Below the pieces are notes generated by a model. The model worked only from the letters and a program-made list of their open reading frames with translations, made no database searches and had not been told where the DNA came from. The position numbers were made by a program, and so were the translations under genes. A stretch of DNA of 64,000 nt from Bacteroidales bacterium. Its GTDB lineage: Bacteria > Bacteroidota > Bacteroidia > Bacteroidales > UBA932. Each line of letters opens with the position of its first letter. Position 1 is the stretch's first letter. The stretch is from the NCBI GenBank assembly GCA_017634595.1, contig JAGBNC010000006.1, positions 62,001 to 126,000 of the forward strand, given 5' to 3'. Positions 18,101-24,210 of the stretch are shown here, in pieces.

Positions 18101-18272
18101 CCTTCTGGAACACGGTACAGGAAGGCTTGCGGTCGTCACCCTCGCGGATGCGGAAGTTGCGCCGTCCGCTGAATCCGGCGGCACTCTGCGGATAGAGGTG
18201 AAGGATTACGGCCTTTCCGCCTTCTGTCGCAGCGTATATGTCTTCTTTTGTGAGTTTTTTATCCATAATCAT
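15186..18272 (-). CDS. Phage primase-helicase (TOPRIM plus SF3 ATPase)
   Basis: A 1028-residue replication protein; the first Met or MDKK six bases in are both possible starts. The N-terminal region resembles the primase zinc-finger module but shows no Cys cluster (SCTVFQKGGVWFLQDKGGSD). A TOPRIM domain follows near residues 285-370: IICSGPSDALN, then the Asp motif FLLFDADDTGVKQA. An SF3-type helicase lies near 685-790, with Walker A GEHRGGTGKSILLG, Walker B TVYIDDIN, sensor PKLALSSNHAI and arginine finger GSLRRRIWF. It would make primers and unwind the phage genome. It is adjacent to the TGACGC origin-like block. Confidence 0.88.
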   Translation of the reverse strand: MIMDKKLTKEDIYAATEGGKAVILHLYPQSAAGFSGRRNFRIREGDDRKPSCTVFQKGGVWFLQDKGGSDTKAYTAIELVRKEFGWQASKDYPKALEWIAARFAPDLLQGKEVSDASAPKPEMERMPGQDSMTVQLREGGKFAKEELDLLGRGITQELCEQFSLKPVTSYITKRAAKGDSWKITATPEYPVYYYDYGDYGKIYCPLGDIRFYWKDNTTVQEADEKAAADAKAQGLPAPKRRFIPFSGEREFMTRYRGIVNKDWSPQRSVPSEDGEGEEQVDMTWDKLIICSGPSDALNVRCSSPDYHVCWPNSETADITPEQYGILSKLAKHIFLLFDADDTGVKQAQKNALSYLDIAVIQLPADLAAFRTRRGKPCKDAKDFFVHYRRPELGSVDDIFANMVKMAGSLKFWQEKRDKTGTLTGYDINNSQMYAFLQAMGFFTIDDPGHPRGYCHIHDNVVEMIPPEDIKARCMAQLQEFLVQHPQYYRQALANSIFRSKQVSPDSFSNLKKIHPNFDAYTADADYFFFRNGVFKVTAEGIEHLKPGSCPYMVHSDKIIDHDFKVEASFFSVRRSPEYEGALSILRRCTPRTPEYIEQKKKVDAVKDIRQYELEILRPDFDWLQFVYNTGRVYWQEENAGYILSEDQRAEHDLNFISKVALLGYMLSKHKDAAKPYAAYAMETEQGEVGEHRGGTGKSILLGSVERLRRQNYIDGRHIKTDKMDFILQGVKRGYTDTVYIDDINHRVDMHIFMNWITGKMEVNAKYADKVTLSFKDSPKLALSSNHAITDFDGSLRRRIWFAAFSNYYHSEDPEQGMKAYTPDMDFHRTLIDDYSPEDMNHFYNFMLQCVQVWKKFRVRIQPAMRAIEMRNLKKAMTQEFLYWAESYFTEDKLNQVLETSTVFEEYKKDLPKPIAEMMKIQTFKKRLQQFCLYKDWIFNPKCLLKSKTEQERCDIRRKIAGKDRYYFFIDTTKNPDLPVSVILAELDEPSGGAGQQTGTLDGMKPEPWEQEGDAPEAAAPAEPKPIFG

Positions 18273-18306
18273 TCCCCGCCTGATTAAGCCTCCGGTGGGG
18301 GGGGCA

Positions 18307-18477
18307 TCATTCAGCCAGCATTGTTTCCTGGATGGCCTGCAATATCAGTTGGTAGCGCTCGATGCGGTATATATCCTCGCTGGACTTGTTGATATACCGG
18401 CCGAGCATCTTTGCGTAGCTGTCAATGGCCTTCTCTATGTCGGGAAGCCATTCCGGGGGCAAGTCCAGGGATATCAT
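18307..18477 (-). CDS. Very small phage protein (56 aa)
   Basis: The ATG at 18475-18477 overlaps the stop of the PLD-like gene in an ATGA. The product starts MISLDLPPEWLPDIEKAIDS and continues MLGRYINKSSEDIYRIERYQ, ending QAIQETMLAE; it is helical and acidic. The gene is followed by a run of eight G on the + strand and then the primase-helicase gene. The tight overlap supports a real gene. Function unknown. Confidence 0.6.
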   Translation of the reverse strand: MISLDLPPEWLPDIEKAIDSYAKMLGRYINKSSEDIYRIERYQLILQAIQETMLAE

Positions 18478-19118
18478 ATCTCTTTCACTGTTGAGAAGAA
18501 GTCTTCATAGAATTCCACGAGCGTATGGTCGAACGGGATTTCCACCACGGCGCTCTCGATGCGGGGATTGGTGTTGATGTTCGCCGACGTGAGGATGACA
18601 AAGTCGAAGCGATACCCGCGGCCGGCCATGACCTTGGCGTGGTTGCGTCCGGCACGGACGGTCACTCCTTCCAGGCCATTGAGTGCTTCACGCATAGATG
18701 CGACGGTCACGCCATGGCGTCCGGAGTTCCCCCGGTATATCTCGCCGAGCCATACGTCGAGCCGGCCGATGCACCAGGTGCTGAGCGTAAGCCTCTCTAC
18801 TTTCTGGCTTCTGAGAATCAGACGGAGGAAAGACAGCGCGTCAACATCGCCCCGCGTCATGAAGTTGTAAGCCGTGCCTGGTTCGAACACGAATCCCGGC
18901 GCCTGGAGCGAGTCGAGCAACTCTATCTCCGAATAGGCGCGCCTGTATGAGTACCTGGTTTTCAAGACCTTCGAGACGGCTGCGCCTTCGAGTTCATCGT
19001 CTTCGTCTTCATCATGCCGCCCTTCCGGCATTGGCTTTACCGGCGGCATAATAGAATTGCGCTCCTCGAGTTCCTGGAGGGAGACTTTCTCAATATCTAT
19101 TTCAGATAGGTCGAGCAT
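18474..19118 (-). CDS. PLD-like (HKD-type) phage protein (214 aa)
   Basis: An acidic N-terminal segment (HDEDEDDELEG) precedes a Rossmann-like part, LSTWCIGRLDVWLGEIYRG. A single phospholipase D-like motif follows near residue 160: RNHAKVMAG, then FDFVILTSANINTNPRIE. That is an H-x-K element followed by the SAN/N pattern of PLD nucleases. Only one motif is present, so a catalytic form would need a dimer, and the usual downstream Asp is replaced. It lies between the polynucleotide kinase and primase-helicase genes, which suggests a DNA or RNA end-processing role. Confidence 0.65.
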   Translation of the reverse strand: MLDLSEIDIEKVSLQELEERNSIMPPVKPMPEGRHDEDEDDELEGAAVSKVLKTRYSYRRAYSEIELLDSLQAPGFVFEPGTAYNFMTRGDVDALSFLRLILRSQKVERLTLSTWCIGRLDVWLGEIYRGNSGRHGVTVASMREALNGLEGVTVRAGRNHAKVMAGRGYRFDFVILTSANINTNPRIESAVVEIPFDHTLVEFYEDFFSTVKEI

Positions 19119-19119
19119 A

Positions 19120-19923
19120 TCAGAATCCGTTTTCGTATTTACGCTGTTCTACGGCCCATTCTTCAAGCAGCTTGATGGCGTCCAGGTCTCCGGCTTCCGC
19201 CGCACGGCGTATGCGGTTGCGGTAATTTGTCTCCACCTGGAGCTTGCCGGCATGGTACCTGGCGAAGGCCTGCGTTCCTTCTACGGTAAGCAGCCTGCGC
19301 GCCTCGTCTTCCGGCACTTCAAGTGCAAGTGCGATTTCATGAATGCTGAAGCGAAGGCCGGCCAGTTTGTAAATGTTCTCGAGGTCTTCCCGGGTTGGTG
19401 TCCATGTAACGTTCCCGGAGGCGTCGGTTATCAGCCTTGTCTCCACCTCTTGGGAGCGCGAGGGGACGAGGTAGGGACCGGGGTCGGAGGCGACCTCGTC
19501 GGCATAGCGGTCAGGAAAGTACTTCCGGTAGAACTGCCGTATGGCATCTTCTCCGATATGGTGCGCACGGTCTTCATTGGCATCGCGTTTCACCGCTTCC
19601 GGGAAACTGACGTACAACTGCTCCGTCTCGTAAGGCAGGTCCAGCTTGTCGGCCAGGGCCTGCAGGTGCTGCACCCTGGCGGGATCCAGGTTTGTGCCAT
19701 CGACGTAAACAGTGAAATCGCGGCGCAGGGCCTCGTTGATGGCGAAGTCTTCCAGGGCGGCCACAAGGGACTCGCGCTCGGTCACCCAGTAGTCACCAAG
19801 GGAATGACGGATGTCGTCCCGGGAGACGATCACCCGCCTGGCCGGCTTCTGCTCCACCTGGCCGCGTGCCCATGTGGACTTGCCCGCACATGGCGGACCT
19901 TGGATGATGACAAGGACGGCCAT
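19120..19923 (-). CDS. Polynucleotide kinase-like P-loop protein with C-terminal helical domain
   Basis: Residues 1 to about 160 form a T4 Pnk-type kinase: Walker A IIQGPPCAGKSTWARG, then VSRDDIRHSLGDYW, the DGTNLD substrate region and RAHHIGEDAIRQFY. This class phosphorylates 5' hydroxyl ends of DNA or RNA. The C-terminal 90 residues contain an HTH-like part (FSIHEIALALEVPEDEARRL) and a basic helical tail. No phosphatase domain is present. It starts a string of tightly packed replication-side genes. Confidence 0.8.
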   Translation of the reverse strand: MAVLVIIQGPPCAGKSTWARGQVEQKPARRVIVSRDDIRHSLGDYWVTERESLVAALEDFAINEALRRDFTVYVDGTNLDPARVQHLQALADKLDLPYETEQLYVSFPEAVKRDANEDRAHHIGEDAIRQFYRKYFPDRYADEVASDPGPYLVPSRSQEVETRLITDASGNVTWTPTREDLENIYKLAGLRFSIHEIALALEVPEDEARRLLTVEGTQAFARYHAGKLQVETNYRNRIRRAAEAGDLDAIKLLEEWAVEQRKYENGF

Positions 19924-19925
19924 GG

Positions 19926-20141
19926 CTAAGAGTTCGGGAATAATTCTTCGAGAGGTATGGACCTTTCAAAGATACGACGGACGTGCCTCTGGATATTCGT
20001 CTGTTCCGGCAGCTTGGGCTTGCGGCTGCCGGAGCCGTAAGCCTCTGCTGTCGATATCGTGAAGCCGTCACTGACAATAGCTGCATACATCAGCCCCTGC
20101 TTCTGCTTCGGGGCGGTAGACATAAGTTCTGTAAATGTCAT
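19926..20141 (-). CDS. Small basic phage protein (71 aa)
   Basis: Starts MTFTELMSTAPKQKQGLMYA and ends RRIFERSIPLEELFPNS. It has a basic middle part (GSGSRKPKLPEQTNIQRHVR). Its start overlaps the preceding 58-codon gene by one base (TAATG). It is two bases upstream of the kinase gene. Unknown function. Confidence 0.55.
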   Translation of the reverse strand: MTFTELMSTAPKQKQGLMYAAIVSDGFTISTAEAYGSGSRKPKLPEQTNIQRHVRRIFERSIPLEELFPNS

Positions 20142-20317
20142 TATTCTATATGTTTATCAATTTCCAATTCTTTTATCAATGTTTCTTCTCCATATTTATC
20201 AAGGATCTCTTTGTACGCCAGCTTTTCGGCCTGCTCTCTGCGCATCTTGCCAAGGACAACATGAACGGCAGTAAGGCATAGCCACAAAGCGTGTATTTGT
20301 TCACCTTTTTGCGTCAT
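20141..20317 (-). CDS. Small phage protein (58 aa)
   Basis: The ATG at 20315-20317 overlaps the stop of the 113-codon gene (ATGA). The stop TAA at 20141-20143 overlaps the next ATG. The product, MTQKGEQIHALWLCLTAVHV and onward, has a short hydrophobic N-terminal helix and a Lys/Glu-rich C-terminal helix. Overlap at both ends supports a real gene. Unknown function. Confidence 0.6.
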   Translation of the reverse strand: MTQKGEQIHALWLCLTAVHVVLGKMRREQAEKLAYKEILDKYGEETLIKELEIDKHIE

Positions 20318-20655
20318 TCCTCAGGTTCGGGAAACATCGGAATCTCGAAGATGTCATACACCTCCTTTATCGGGAGAAGGGTGATAGTAATGCACCCAAC
20401 TTGGATGGTTGGGTAAGGGGTGCCGCTTCGATAGCCTTCTCCGTCCGGAAAGGAGCAGCTTACCCTGACTTTGCTTGCGCGTGGGTTCGTCTTGTAGAAG
20501 TCGCCAAGTTTGGCGCTAATCCAATTCCCCAAGCCGTCGGCCCAGCGCCTCGAAACGGCGATATGGATGAATGGTTTTAGAAACGGAAGGATATGCTTAT
20601 CAGCAGCCTTCAGCTCCGAGATGTTGTATTGCAGAGTGTTTATGTAGTATTTCAT
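20314..20655 (-). CDS. Phage protein of unknown function (113 aa)
   Basis: Starts MKYYINTLQYNISELKAADK. It has an amphipathic helix region and then strands (KVRVSCSFPDGEGYRSGTPY and IQVGCITITLLPIKEVYDIF). It lies just beyond the terminator that ends the lectin-like gene. It is the first gene of the tightly overlapping early block running to the primase-helicase. No family recognised. Confidence 0.55.
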   Translation of the reverse strand: MKYYINTLQYNISELKAADKHILPFLKPFIHIAVSRRWADGLGNWISAKLGDFYKTNPRASKVRVSCSFPDGEGYRSGTPYPTIQVGCITITLLPIKEVYDIFEIPMFPEPEE

Positions 20656-20670
20656 GTTCTGCTTTCAAAA

Positions 20671-20703
20671 GGGGCCTGGTCGAGATGCAGCCGTCCAGGC
20701 CCC
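20671..20703 (-). terminator. Hairpin terminator after lectin-like gene
   Basis: The minus strand has a perfect 9-bp stem (GGGGCCTGG with CCAGGCCCC, 15-base loop) followed by TTTT. It lies 22 bases beyond the stop of the 159-codon gene. Confidence 0.65.
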
Positions 20704-20724
20704 TGAAAAGTTAAAATCAAAATA

Positions 20725-21204
20725 TTAATTTTCAGAAGCGCGGAACAGCCGGGCGGCATACGCATTGACGCGGTAGCCGTAGTTCAGGCTGCCAATCGTC
20801 CCGTTGAAGAGCCAGGCATAGTTGCTGGTCGACTGGTCTGAGTCTCGTTCGGATGTCCAGTAGTATTTCCGCATAATAGGGTCGCCGCCAAGGCTCGTAA
20901 GAAGTTGGTTCAGTCCTGCAGCGTGGATGGCATCATAAATATCAATCCACTGCTTGCGTGTGCCGGTATCACATCCTTTCGCCAGGGCGGCATCCTTGGC
21001 TTTCTGGAATGGCAGTTCGTCCGGCACTTCGTACTTATACAGGAAGAAGGATTGGCCTTCTGCATTTGATATGCGGATCCAGTCCGCGGCCGTCGGATCG
21101 GCGCAAGGCTCAATATCAAACCACTCTTCAGGTGTCACTAATCGAAGGGTTTCCGGGTCCTCGACATGGAGTGTAATCTTGTTGGGTTGCTCGCTTTGTT
21201 TCAT
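20725..21204 (-). CDS. C-type-lectin/DUF1566-like phage protein (159 aa)
   Basis: The C-terminal half has the layout of DUF1566/formylglycine-enzyme-like lectin folds: GTRKQWIDIYDAIHAAGLN, then KYYWTSERDSDQSTSNYAWL and a short aromatic- and Asn-rich segment before AARLFRA. Such folds carry ligand-binding surface loops and are also the targets of diversity-generating retroelements. No reverse transcriptase or template repeat is visible here. It is a single-gene unit bounded by an upstream G-tract and IS element and by a terminator. A receptor-binding or surface-display role is inferred. Confidence 0.55.
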   Translation of the reverse strand: MKQSEQPNKITLHVEDPETLRLVTPEEWFDIEPCADPTAADWIRISNAEGQSFFLYKYEVPDELPFQKAKDAALAKGCDTGTRKQWIDIYDAIHAAGLNQLLTSLGGDPIMRKYYWTSERDSDQSTSNYAWLFNGTIGSLNYGYRVNAYAARLFRASEN

Positions 21205-21317
21205 TTTCTATGTACTTCTAAGGATTAAACAATATTGATAGGGTTCTTTGATGCAGGCCTTGCCGTTATAGTGCCGGCATATAAGGCAGAGGTTCGGAGC
21301 GTGCTGGAATGCCCGTA

Positions 21318-21328
21318 GGGGGGGGGGG
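21318..21328. repeat. Eleven-base G homopolymer
   Basis: A run of eleven G on the + strand lies 114 bases upstream of the lectin-like ATG and 20 bases from the left end of the IS element. Tracts of this length can slip during replication. Confidence 0.8.
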
Positions 21329-21413
21329 TAAATTTGAAGACCATATTGTGACTTGTCCTGACATAGGTTTACAGTCTGTGAGTCGGTAATGTAAACTTAA
21401 TTTAGGACTAAAA

Positions 21414-21782
21414 ATGGAGACACAACCAAGACGTTACAATGATGCTGAGAAGCTTCAGATCATTGAAGAGTACATGAGTTCAGGGGAGTCAATGGAGACA
21501 TTCCAGGTAAAATATGGGATGGGACATTGCACTTTATCAAGATGGATGACTAACTTTGGACTTTCAAACACAAGCCAAAGGCAGTACATCGAGATGAAAA
21601 AGAAGTTAACCGAGTCCCCGGAAAAGACACTAAGAGAGCGGACTCTCGAAGCCAGATTGGCACAGCTTGAGAAGGAGTTAAAAGCTGAAAAACTTAAGAC
21701 AGAGGCTGCCAATGCCATGATTGATGTAGCTGAAGAAGAGCTGGGCATTGACATACGAAAAAAAGCTGGTGCCAAGCAGTAA
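21414..21782 (+). CDS. IS3-family transposase OrfA
   Basis: A 122-residue protein with an N-terminal helix-turn-helix of the HTH_Tnp_1 type (NDAEKLQIIEEYMSSGESME, then GMGHCTLSRWM) that binds the IS ends. A leucine-zipper-like C-terminal helix follows (EARLAQLEKELKAEKLKTEA). The stop is 11 bases before the orfB ATG. Seven A at 21758-21764 sit 16 bases before the stop, where -1 frameshifting would fuse OrfA to OrfB. Confidence 0.92.
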   Translation: METQPRRYNDAEKLQIIEEYMSSGESMETFQVKYGMGHCTLSRWMTNFGLSNTSQRQYIEMKKKLTESPEKTLRERTLEARLAQLEKELKAEKLKTEAANAMIDVAEEELGIDIRKKAGAKQ

Positions 21783-21793
21783 GTAAGCTTCGC

Positions 21794-22729
21794 ATGTTGC
21801 ACCCGAAGATGTCAGTAGATGCAATATGCGCACTGTTTGGCAAGACGAGACAAGCTTACTATCAGAGGCTTAACTACAAGTATGAAGAGTATGCGGAAGA
21901 GAGCATAATCTTAGACTTGATAGCTGAACTCAGAAAGGATATGGGCAGGATGGGCGGCCGTAAATTGTGGCATGAAATCAATGATGCGCACCCTGGACTG
22001 ATAAGCAGAGACAAGTTGTTTGACATACTCGACAAGTATCACTTGAAGGTTCATCGCAGGAAGAGAGGTGTTCGGACAACTTGGAGCGCAAACTGGTTCC
22101 ACCGGTTCCCGAACTTGATAAAAGAAATGGCGCTGACGGCAGCTAATCAAGTGTGGGTAAGCGATATAACCTATATTGAGACAGAGGTGGGCTTTGTATA
22201 TCTACATCTGGTTACAGATGCATACTCGAAGAAGATCATGGGTTGGTGTCTGAGTCCTAGTCTTCATGCAGAAGCGACAATACAGGCATTGCAGATGGCG
22301 ATACGTAATGCTGGATGCAACCTGAAAGGGCTGATACACCACTCAGACAGAGGATGCCAATACTGTTGTGAGAAGTATGTAAAGCTATTACAGGATAACG
22401 GAATCGAGATCAGTATGACTCAGGATGGAGACCCAAGAGATAACGCCATAGCAGAAAGAGTGAATGGCATCTTAAAGTCTGAATGGCTTTATGATGAGCA
22501 CTTTAGAGGTTATGAAGATGCTTTAAAGCGTGTTGCACAAGTTATAAACTTATACAACAACAAGCGGCCCCACTTGAGTTTGAACTACAAAACGCCGGCT
22601 CAAGCGTACCTTGAAACAGGAGAGCAGGTTCGAGTATGGAAGAACTATTACAAGGCGAATAAGCCTGAAGAGGTGGCCCATGTAATAGCGGAGTTGACAA
22701 GCGGATGCAGGACATCCGCAACGTATTGA
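21794..22729 (+). CDS. IS3-family transposase OrfB (DDE integrase domain)
   Basis: A 311-residue catalytic subunit. An HTH_21 segment (YQRLNYKYEEY through GGRKLWHEIN) precedes the rve core, with catalytic Asp in WVSDITYIE, Asp in HHSDRGCQY and Glu in NAIAERVNGILK. It lies in the -1 frame relative to orfA, and no stop separates them when read back from the A7 slip site, so OrfAB would be the active transposase. The frame is intact, so the element may still be mobile. Confidence 0.92.
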   Translation: MLHPKMSVDAICALFGKTRQAYYQRLNYKYEEYAEESIILDLIAELRKDMGRMGGRKLWHEINDAHPGLISRDKLFDILDKYHLKVHRRKRGVRTTWSANWFHRFPNLIKEMALTAANQVWVSDITYIETEVGFVYLHLVTDAYSKKIMGWCLSPSLHAEATIQALQMAIRNAGCNLKGLIHHSDRGCQYCCEKYVKLLQDNGIEISMTQDGDPRDNAIAERVNGILKSEWLYDEHFRGYEDALKRVAQVINLYNNKRPHLSLNYKTPAQAYLETGEQVRVWKNYYKANKPEEVAHVIAELTSGCRTSATY

Positions 22730-22806
22730 GATAATGAACTTAAAAATAGACTTAGAACTGTAAAGAAAAATCAGGACGGGTCATTGATTGGGTTTAGCGG
22801 TGTTTC

Positions 22807-22869
22807 AAAAAAAAGGCAGGGCGCTTATCTTAGTGTTACTACGGTTTTGTCTCTCCGTCACGCCCTGCC
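22807..22869 (-). terminator. Terminator of the first early phage unit
   Basis: The minus strand has a perfect 9-bp stem (CGCCCTGCC paired with GGCAGGGCG) with a 37-base loop, followed by eight T. It lies 61 bases beyond the stop of the 93-codon gene. Confidence 0.6.
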
Positions 22870-22930
22870 GGCGATGTGCCGTCTTTCCGGCTGTCAGCCA
22901 AGTACCATGAGCGTGGACTTATGCGGGCTC

Positions 22931-23212
22931 CTACGGCCGTTGTCGGGTTTCTGGCGAACCTGGAGGTTGTTTTTCAGCTTGCTGGGCGAAAGTGTTGCGG
23001 ACGCTCTGTATATACTCGTTGAACCTGAGCTGGAGGGACTTGGATTCGGTATGCACGCCTATGAGAGCTGCGGCTATCTTCAGCGCGCCTTCAAGGACGT
23101 GTTCGTCGCGGGTGGCCTTGTAGCAGACGGCCGCCATGATTTCGTCGGTCTTGGTGGGGTCGTAGAGCAGTTCGTACTTCTCCGTGATAATGAGTAACTC
23201 GCGTTCTTCCAT
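22931..23212 (-). CDS. Early phage protein (93 aa), unknown
   Basis: Starts MEERELLIITEKYELLYDPT, with a helical core (AVCYKATRDEHVLEGALKIA) and a Gln/Pro-rich tail. It lies two bases after the small membrane protein gene, so the two form the first early transcript from the promoter at 23610-23641. Unknown function; an early host-takeover or lysogeny-related product is possible. Confidence 0.6.
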   Translation of the reverse strand: MEERELLIITEKYELLYDPTKTDEIMAAVCYKATRDEHVLEGALKIAAALIGVHTESKSLQLRFNEYIQSVRNTFAQQAEKQPPGSPETRQRP

Positions 23213-23214
23213 GG

Positions 23215-23538
23215 CTAAGGTTCAGTTTGAGGGCGGCGATGATAAAAAGGGCGGGAGGCCGCTGCCCGCCCGGAAATGTTCGAGAATGGGGAGTTTGCTG
23301 TTAAACCCGCGGCCTTTCTTCTCGTCAGCCGGATGAATGCCGCAATCCTGGAGCGCTGCCTTGCCGTCAGTGACGAGGCGTAAACCATCATCAGGAATGC
23401 GAGCGTGAAGAGATGCCACCAGGCGAAGGCGGCGAGCCCAAGCAAAGCTTGGATCCCATTGACAGCCAGAGTGGCCGCCAGGGCGCAGGCCAGCCCCAGA
23501 GCCAGGGGCTGCTGCAAGTTGTTGACTTTGTTTTCCAT
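23215..23538 (-). CDS. Early phage membrane protein (107 aa)
   Basis: Two hydrophobic segments are visible: PLALGLACALAATLAVNGIQ and FAWWHLFTLAFLMMVYASSL. A basic tail follows (RQRSRIAAFIRLTRRKAAG). It is the first gene read from the repressed early promoter. Its location far from the late genes argues against a holin. Superinfection exclusion or another membrane role is possible. Confidence 0.6.
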   Translation of the reverse strand: MENKVNNLQQPLALGLACALAATLAVNGIQALLGLAAFAWWHLFTLAFLMMVYASSLTARQRSRIAAFIRLTRRKAAGLTANSPFSNISGRAAASRPFYHRRPQTEP

Positions 23539-23567
23539 TCTCGAACATTTTTAATATATTTGGCTTT

Positions 23568-23666
23568 TTGTAGTGCGTTTGTAGTTTAATTGTAGTTTGT
23601 TTTCGACTACAAATATAAGCTATTAGTTTGAATTATCCAAACTATCGCTTCGATTTTTAACTACAA
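23568..23666. promoter_or_regulatory. Repressor operator cluster (five TTGTAGT boxes)
   Basis: Three direct TTGTAGT copies start at 23568, 23579 and 23590, exactly 11 bases apart, that is, on one face of the helix. Inverted ACTACAA copies lie at 23606-23612 and 23660-23666. The third direct copy and the first inverted copy form a 23-bp imperfect palindrome overlapping the -7 box of the early promoter. A second inverted repeat, TAGTTTG/CAAACTA (23624-23644), covers its -33 box. This is the expected binding region for the divergently encoded repressor. Confidence 0.75.
23610..23641 (-). promoter_or_regulatory. Leftward early phage promoter
   Basis: On the minus strand TTTG (23638-23641) is followed by 20 bases and TATATTTG (23610-23617), a full match to the Bacteroidota -33/-7 consensus. 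It points at the membrane-protein gene starting at 23538 and overlaps the operator boxes. Confidence 0.8.
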
Positions 23667-23674
23667 ATTTGAAT

Positions 23675-24112
23675 ATGGTTATGGAAACTACTGTAAAACA
23701 AAGACTTATGGAATACCTGCGATTTAAGCAGGTGAATATGAGCGAATTTGGTCGCTTGGTAGGGGTTTCGAATGCCTATGTAACATCTATCAAACGTAGC
23801 ATTTCGCCTGATAAACTTCAAGCCATTGCCTCGAATTTCCCCGATCTTGATATTCAGTGGTTGGTTACTGGGGAGGGGCAAATGATTAAGGCTGGCCAAC
23901 AAGTAGGTGACTCCAACTCCGGGGTAATTATCAATGGAAATAATCGGATAAGCAATTCTCCTATTGACAACCGCCAATACTATTCCGACTCTCCGGATGT
24001 CCTGAAGGCCCAGATCGAGCTGCTCGATGAGAGGATAAAGGAGAAGGATGCGCAGATAAAGGAGAAGGATGCGCAGATAAAGCAATTACTGGATATCCTG
24101 GCCAAGCACTAA
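23675..24112 (+). CDS. Phage repressor, XRE-type HTH with coiled-coil tail
   Basis: The start is set at the ATG at 23675; TTG at 23669 and ATG at 23681 are alternatives. The N-terminal domain carries the HTH (NMSEFGRLVGVSNAYVTSIK followed by PDKLQAIAS) and the motif WLVTGEGQM common in Bacteroidota phage repressors. A linker leads to a coiled coil built from EKDAQIK repeats, probably for oligomerisation. No LexA/S24 autocleavage domain is present. It is divergent from the early promoter and next to five operator boxes, so it most likely maintains lysogeny. Confidence 0.85.
   Translation: MVMETTVKQRLMEYLRFKQVNMSEFGRLVGVSNAYVTSIKRSISPDKLQAIASNFPDLDIQWLVTGEGQMIKAGQQVGDSNSGVIINGNNRISNSPIDNRQYYSDSPDVLKAQIELLDERIKEKDAQIKEKDAQIKQLLDILAKH
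24034..24075 (+). repeat. Two 21-bp tandem repeats in the repressor gene
   Basis: A 21-bp unit beginning gataaaggagaagg occurs twice exactly and then in part. Each adds the heptad EKDAQIK to the coiled coil, so copy changes stay in frame and would alter the length of the coil. Confidence 0.9.
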
Positions 24113-24210
24113 AGCGGCCTCATAATGGCCTGAAATAATCGTTTCGAGATTTTGCATCCCGACGATGCCGGGACGAGAACGGGACAAGTTTTTTTGAAAA
24201 ACGATATAAA

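Larger units (their letters stand above)
21349..22783 (+). mobile_element. IS3-family insertion sequence, complete (1435 bp)
   Basis: Imperfect inverted ends start TGACTTGTCCTGA on the left and TGACCCGTCCTGA on the right, with a further shared TTTACAG inside. The trinucleotide TTG is present at both outer junctions (21346-21348 and 22784-22786), the 3-bp target duplication expected for IS3 elements. It contains orfA and orfB in the -1 frame with an A7 slippery run. It is inserted in the gap between the lectin-like gene and the terminator of the next early unit, so no phage gene is broken. Confidence 0.9.

Noticed and set aside
24157..24195. Terminator for the repressor gene (5-bp stem then T7)
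   Set aside because: The stem is short and 15 bases separate it from the T-run, so it does not fit a rho-independent terminator.
24113..24210. tRNA gene as phage attachment site
   Set aside because: No cloverleaf or T-arm sequence could be found at the prophage edge.
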